From NCBI RefSeq assembly GCF_011300875.1, contig NZ_CP049862.1, positions 1,922,001 to 1,986,000 of the forward strand: a DNA stretch of 64,000 nucleotides. The letters run 5' to 3'. The notes below the pieces were generated by a model. The model was given only the letters and a program-made list of their open reading frames with translations, was not told where the DNA came from and searched no databases. This document shows, piece by piece, positions 61,197 to 64,000 of the stretch (positions within the stretch are counted from its first letter, which is position 1; each line of letters starts with the position of its first letter). The position numbers were made by a program, and so were the translations under genes. The DNA is from Sanguibacter sp. HDW7 (GTDB taxonomy: Bacteria; Actinomycetota; Actinomycetes; Actinomycetales; Cellulomonadaceae).

Positions 61197-62186
61197 TCAG
61201 CCGCGTGAGCGCCCGAACAGCCCCATCGCCGTGTCGAGCTGCTCGCGCGCCCAGCGGAACTGCTCCTGCGACTGACCGCGGTACGGGTTCTCGACGAGCA
61301 TGACGAGACACAGCCACAGGGTGTAGAGCCGCCTGCGCGTCGCCTGCGACGGCTCGAGCACGCCGAGCCCGAGGCCCCGCGCGAACGGCGCCGGGTCCGG
61401 GAACACCGGCAGGTCCAGCCCCGTGAGGCCAGCCTCCATGAGCGGATCGCCGTACATCGCGCGCTCGTGGTCGATGATCGCGACGATCCGCCCGTCGCGG
61501 ATCATCGAGTTCTTCGCCCACAGGTCCAGCTCGACGAGGCGCGGCTCGGTGACGAGGTCGAGCACGTCGGCGTGCTCCGCAAGCACCCCGCGCACCTCGT
61601 CCACCGACCACCCGAGATCGACGCCGACGCGCTCGCCGTCGGCGAGCACCGCCTCGACCATCGCCGAGAACGCCTCGCGCCACGTCGCGTGCCCCGGCCC
61701 CGCGAGCGGGCCGAAGTGCGGCCCGACGACGCGGCAGATCTCCGCGTTGAGACGCCCGAGCTCGACGAAGCCCGCCTCGACGACGTCGGCGTCGAGCTCA
61801 CCCGCGTCGGCCGCGATCCCGAAGCACGGCGCGTCCACGTGCTCCATGAAGAAGTAGTCCGCGTCGCACAGCTCGTGCGTGAGGTCGACGTGGTCGACGC
61901 GCGGCACGGGGACGTCCGTGAGCCGCCTGACCAGGTCCATCGCCGCGACCTCGTTACGCAGCATCCCGTGCTCGTGCGTGAGGACGGGCACGTCGGCCGG
62001 GGGCGCGATCTTCAGCACGACGTCCCGACCGTCGCGCAGCCGCACGCGGTAGAGCGCGTTGAAGAAGCCGTAGGTGAGCTCCGTGAACGCGTCGTCCTCG
62101 TCCGGGACCTGCGCGGCGCCGTAGGCGCGCGCGACCATCGCGCGGAGCGTCCCGGTCGACTGACGGTTCTTCGTCGTGCTGTCCAC
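61197..62186 (-). CDS. APH-fold phosphotransferase family protein
   Basis: A 329-residue protein of the aminoglycoside phosphotransferase/choline kinase fold. The ATP-binding Lys lies in DVVLKIAPPADVPV. The C-terminal lobe contains VELDLWAKNSMIRDGRIVA with DxxxxN, and IIDHERAMYGDPL with the second metal Asp. The usual catalytic HGD/HxD is ExD here (Glu for His). The substrate is unknown; relatives phosphorylate sugars, choline or antibiotics. The GTG 62186 has AGGAG upstream with a 9-nt gap; an ATG 19 codons later is possible. The gene is convergent with marR, its stop 10 nt away. Confidence 0.8.
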   Translation of the reverse strand: MDSTTKNRQSTGTLRAMVARAYGAAQVPDEDDAFTELTYGFFNALYRVRLRDGRDVVLKIAPPADVPVLTHEHGMLRNEVAAMDLVRRLTDVPVPRVDHVDLTHELCDADYFFMEHVDAPCFGIAADAGELDADVVEAGFVELGRLNAEICRVVGPHFGPLAGPGHATWREAFSAMVEAVLADGERVGVDLGWSVDEVRGVLAEHADVLDLVTEPRLVELDLWAKNSMIRDGRIVAIIDHERAMYGDPLMEAGLTGLDLPVFPDPAPFARGLGLGVLEPSQATRRRLYTLWLCLVMLVENPYRGQSQEQFRWAREQLDTAMGLFGRSRG

Positions 62187-62285
62187 GGTGCTGAGCTCCT
62201 GTGCTCGGGTTCCGGCCCGCGGCGCCGCGTTCCGACCGCAGTCAACCACGCCGGGCCGCCGACCTCGGCGGGAACACCGCTGCTC

Positions 62286-62291
62286 TACGCT
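62286..62291 (+). promoter_or_regulatory. -10 box of the histidine kinase gene, leaderless start
   Basis: TACGCT lies exactly 6 nt before the GTG start at 62298. Confidence 0.45.
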
Positions 62292-62297
62292 CGGAAC

Positions 62298-63587
62298 GTG
62301 CCCCGCACGACCACGCGCCGCCAGCTGGCACCACGCCGGACGACGCTCCGCTCCTTGCCCCTGCCGACACGCGCCGAGGCGGCCCTCGGCGTGCTCGTCG
62401 CGGTCGCGGGGATCGTCGAGCAGGCACTCCCGTGGCCCCCGACGGGAGCGCGCCTCGCGGTCGTGGCGGCTGTGCTCGTCGCGGCAGCGGCCGTCACCTG
62501 GCGCCGCGCCTCCCCGCACGTCGCGCTCGCGACGTCCGTCGTCGCGCTCGGCGCGGCGGCCCTCGTCGACTCCCCCGGGATCATCCCGATCCTCGCGACG
62601 CTCGTCACGGTGCACACCGTGCAGGCGCGCGGCTCGCGGGCGGCGGCCGGCGCCGCGGCTGTGGTCGGCACCGCGATCCTCAGCCTCGCCGATCACGGGG
62701 ACACGACGCTCGGCCTGCCCGCCATCGTCCTCGCCGCCGCGACGATGTACGCGCTCGCGACGGTCACGGGACTCCTCGCCCGCGCCCGCCTGGCCGTGCT
62801 CACCGCCGCGGAGGACCGCGCCGCCCGCGCGGAACGGACCCGCGAGGCCGAGGCCGGCCGGCGCGTCGCCGAGGAACGGCTGCGCATCGCACGCGAGCTC
62901 CACGACGTCATCGGCCACCACGTCGCGATCGTCGGGATCCAGTCCGCGCTCGCCGACTCCCTGCTCGAGACCCGGCCCGCCGATGCCCGGACGGCGCTCG
63001 GCCACGTGCAGGACGCGAGCGAGCGCGTGCTCGACGAGCTCGGCACGCTCGTCCGCCTGCTGCGCGAGCCGTCCGACGACGCGCGCGGCCCGCTGCCTCG
63101 GCTCCAGTCGATCCCGTCGCTCGTCAAGGAGGCACGGCACGCGGGGCTCGAGGTCTCGCTCACGACCGCCGGGCCCTGGCCCGACGTGCCGGACGGCACC
63201 GGCCTCGCGGCCTACCGCGTCGTCCAGGAGTCGCTGACGAACGCTCGGCGCTACGGCGACGGCCGCGCGAGGGTCGACGTGACGACGACCGGTGCGACGC
63301 TCGAGATCCGCACGACCAACCGCGTCGCCGACGCCTCGATGCCGGCACGTGCGTCGACGGGCGTCGGGCTCGTCGGCCTCCGCGAGCGCCTCACGGCACT
63401 CGGCGGAAACCTCACGACGACCACGTCCGACGGCGTCTTCACGCTCGCCGCGACGCTGCCCGTCCCACCGCAGCCCGTCCCACCGCAGCACCCCGGTGCG
63501 CCTGAGCGTCCTGGCGCGCCCGGCGTTCCCGGCGCACCCACGGGTCCCGACACACCCGCGCCCCGCACCACCGAGGAGACCCCATGA
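62298..63587 (+). CDS. Histidine kinase, NarL-partner (HisKA_3) type
   Basis: A 429-residue sensor kinase. About five membrane helices fill residues 25-155 (AALGVLVAVAGIVEQALPW, RLAVVAAVLVAAAAVTW, and others). A short coiled coil leads to the phospho-acceptor motif RIARELHDVIGHHVAIVGIQ (His near 200). The HATPase part has VVQESLTNARRYG and GVGLVGLRERLTALGG. The last ~38 residues are a Pro/Gly-rich tail with repeats of the PGAP kind, unusual for this family. The signal is unknown. The stop overlaps the response regulator start (ATGA). Confidence 0.9.
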   Translation: MPRTTTRRQLAPRRTTLRSLPLPTRAEAALGVLVAVAGIVEQALPWPPTGARLAVVAAVLVAAAAVTWRRASPHVALATSVVALGAAALVDSPGIIPILATLVTVHTVQARGSRAAAGAAAVVGTAILSLADHGDTTLGLPAIVLAAATMYALATVTGLLARARLAVLTAAEDRAARAERTREAEAGRRVAEERLRIARELHDVIGHHVAIVGIQSALADSLLETRPADARTALGHVQDASERVLDELGTLVRLLREPSDDARGPLPRLQSIPSLVKEARHAGLEVSLTTAGPWPDVPDGTGLAAYRVVQESLTNARRYGDGRARVDVTTTGATLEIRTTNRVADASMPARASTGVGLVGLRERLTALGGNLTTTTSDGVFTLAATLPVPPQPVPPQHPGAPERPGAPGVPGAPTGPDTPAPRTTEETP

Positions 63588-64000
63588 TCCGCGTGCTCGT
63601 CGCCGACGACCAGGACCTCGTCCGCGAGGGCTTCGCCGCGCTCGTCGACGCTCAGCCAGACCTCGAGGTCGTCGGCCGCGCTGCCGACGGCGCCGCCGCG
63701 GTCGACCTCGCGCGGACAACACGGCCCGACGTCGTCGTCATGGACGTCCGCATGCCCATCCTCGACGGCATCGCGGCGACCGGCCAGATCTGCGCCGACC
63801 CCGACCTCGCCGGGACCCGCGTGCTCGTCCTCACGACGTTCGAGACCGACGAGACCGTCCTCGCGGCCCTGCGCGCCGGCGCGAGCGGGTTCCTCGGCAA
63901 GGGTTCGCGCACGTCAGCGCTGCTCGACGCCGTGCGCGTCGTCGCGTCGGGCGAGGAGCTGCTGTCCGCCGCCGCGACCCGCGCCCTCATCGCCCGCGTC
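63584..64000 (+). CDS. NarL/LuxR-type response regulator (cut by window end)
   Basis: The first 139 codons of a response regulator; no stop before the window ends. It starts MIRVLVADDQDLVREGFAAL, with the phospho-Asp in VVVMDVRMPILDG (near 54) and the switch residues TTFETDETVLAALRAG and GFLGKG. The DNA-binding LuxR-type helix-turn-helix is expected beyond the window. It overlaps the kinase gene by 4 nt and is its cognate regulator. Confidence 0.92.
   Translation, partial: MIRVLVADDQDLVREGFAALVDAQPDLEVVGRAADGAAAVDLARTTRPDVVVMDVRMPILDGIAATGQICADPDLAGTRVLVLTTFETDETVLAALRAGASGFLGKGSRTSALLDAVRVVASGEELLSAAATRALIARV

Overview
The window is very GC-rich chromosomal DNA from an actinobacterium. The gene set points to the order Micrococcales, probably near Cellulomonadaceae or Sanguibacteraceae. 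Markers are the GlnA2-type glutamine synthetase, mycoredoxin, AhpE, polyphosphate glucokinase, meso-DAP dehydrogenase, the FasR-fabD-fabH-acpP-fabF cluster, homodimeric-type AceE, DUF3052 and DUF3145 proteins, and a GH94 sugar phosphorylase. The placement is an inference from gene content; no 16S gene is present. Genes are tightly packed on both strands, with many ATGA or GTGA start/stop overlaps. Many first genes have a TAnnnT box 6-7 nt before the start codon and no Shine-Dalgarno, i.e. probably leaderless mRNAs.

Layout. 1-7.1 kb: glnA2 (-), nadE-panB (+), a SPOR protein with a membrane-anchored protein (-), map-ppgK (+). 7.1-12.4 kb: STAS protein, RNase P RNA (rnpB, -), yaaA (+), then a minus-strand run of SDR, Nif3-like, coiled-coil/ex-zinc-ribbon and histidine phosphatase genes. 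12.5-17.3 kb: a two-gene operon of a GlmU-like/phosphohexomutase fusion and a GH94 phosphorylase that most resembles N,N'-diacetylchitobiose phosphorylase, behind a palindromic operator. 17.4-28.4 kb: ddh, mycoredoxin, a CmtR-like ArsR regulator with a CDF metal exporter, a P-type ATPase, pdxY, small redox and acetyltransferase genes, tRNA-Val, ahpE and DUF3052. 28.7-37.3 kb: aceE, a TPR-like protein, then fasR and the type II fatty-acid synthesis genes. 37.3-37.8 kb: a gene-free stretch holding a 187-nt tandem duplication of three hairpins, one related to a hairpin 27 kb away. 37.9-47.0 kb: DUF3145, def, a carbohydrate ABC importer operon with a GH13 glucosidase and LacI repressor, and a SatD operon. 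47.0-55.2 kb: complete kdpFABCDE. 55.3-64 kb: ABC-2 exporter, fatty acid desaturase, divergent EamA/MarR pair, APH-like kinase and a two-component system cut by the window end.

Working together. The GH94/mutase operon and the GH13/ABC operon are two sugar-salvage modules; the first would conserve a glycosidic bond as a sugar-1-phosphate and pass it to a mutase or uridylyltransferase. AceE makes acetyl-CoA just upstream of the acyl-chain genes, and the desaturase later modifies acyl chains. Metal and potassium homeostasis (ArsR/CDF, P-type ATPase, Kdp) and thiol-peroxide defence (Mrx1, AhpE, YaaA) form the stress component. The most unusual features are the hairpin repeat locus at 37.4-37.75 kb and the phosphorylase/fusion-mutase operon. 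No prophage, transposase, CRISPR array or resistance cassette was seen.
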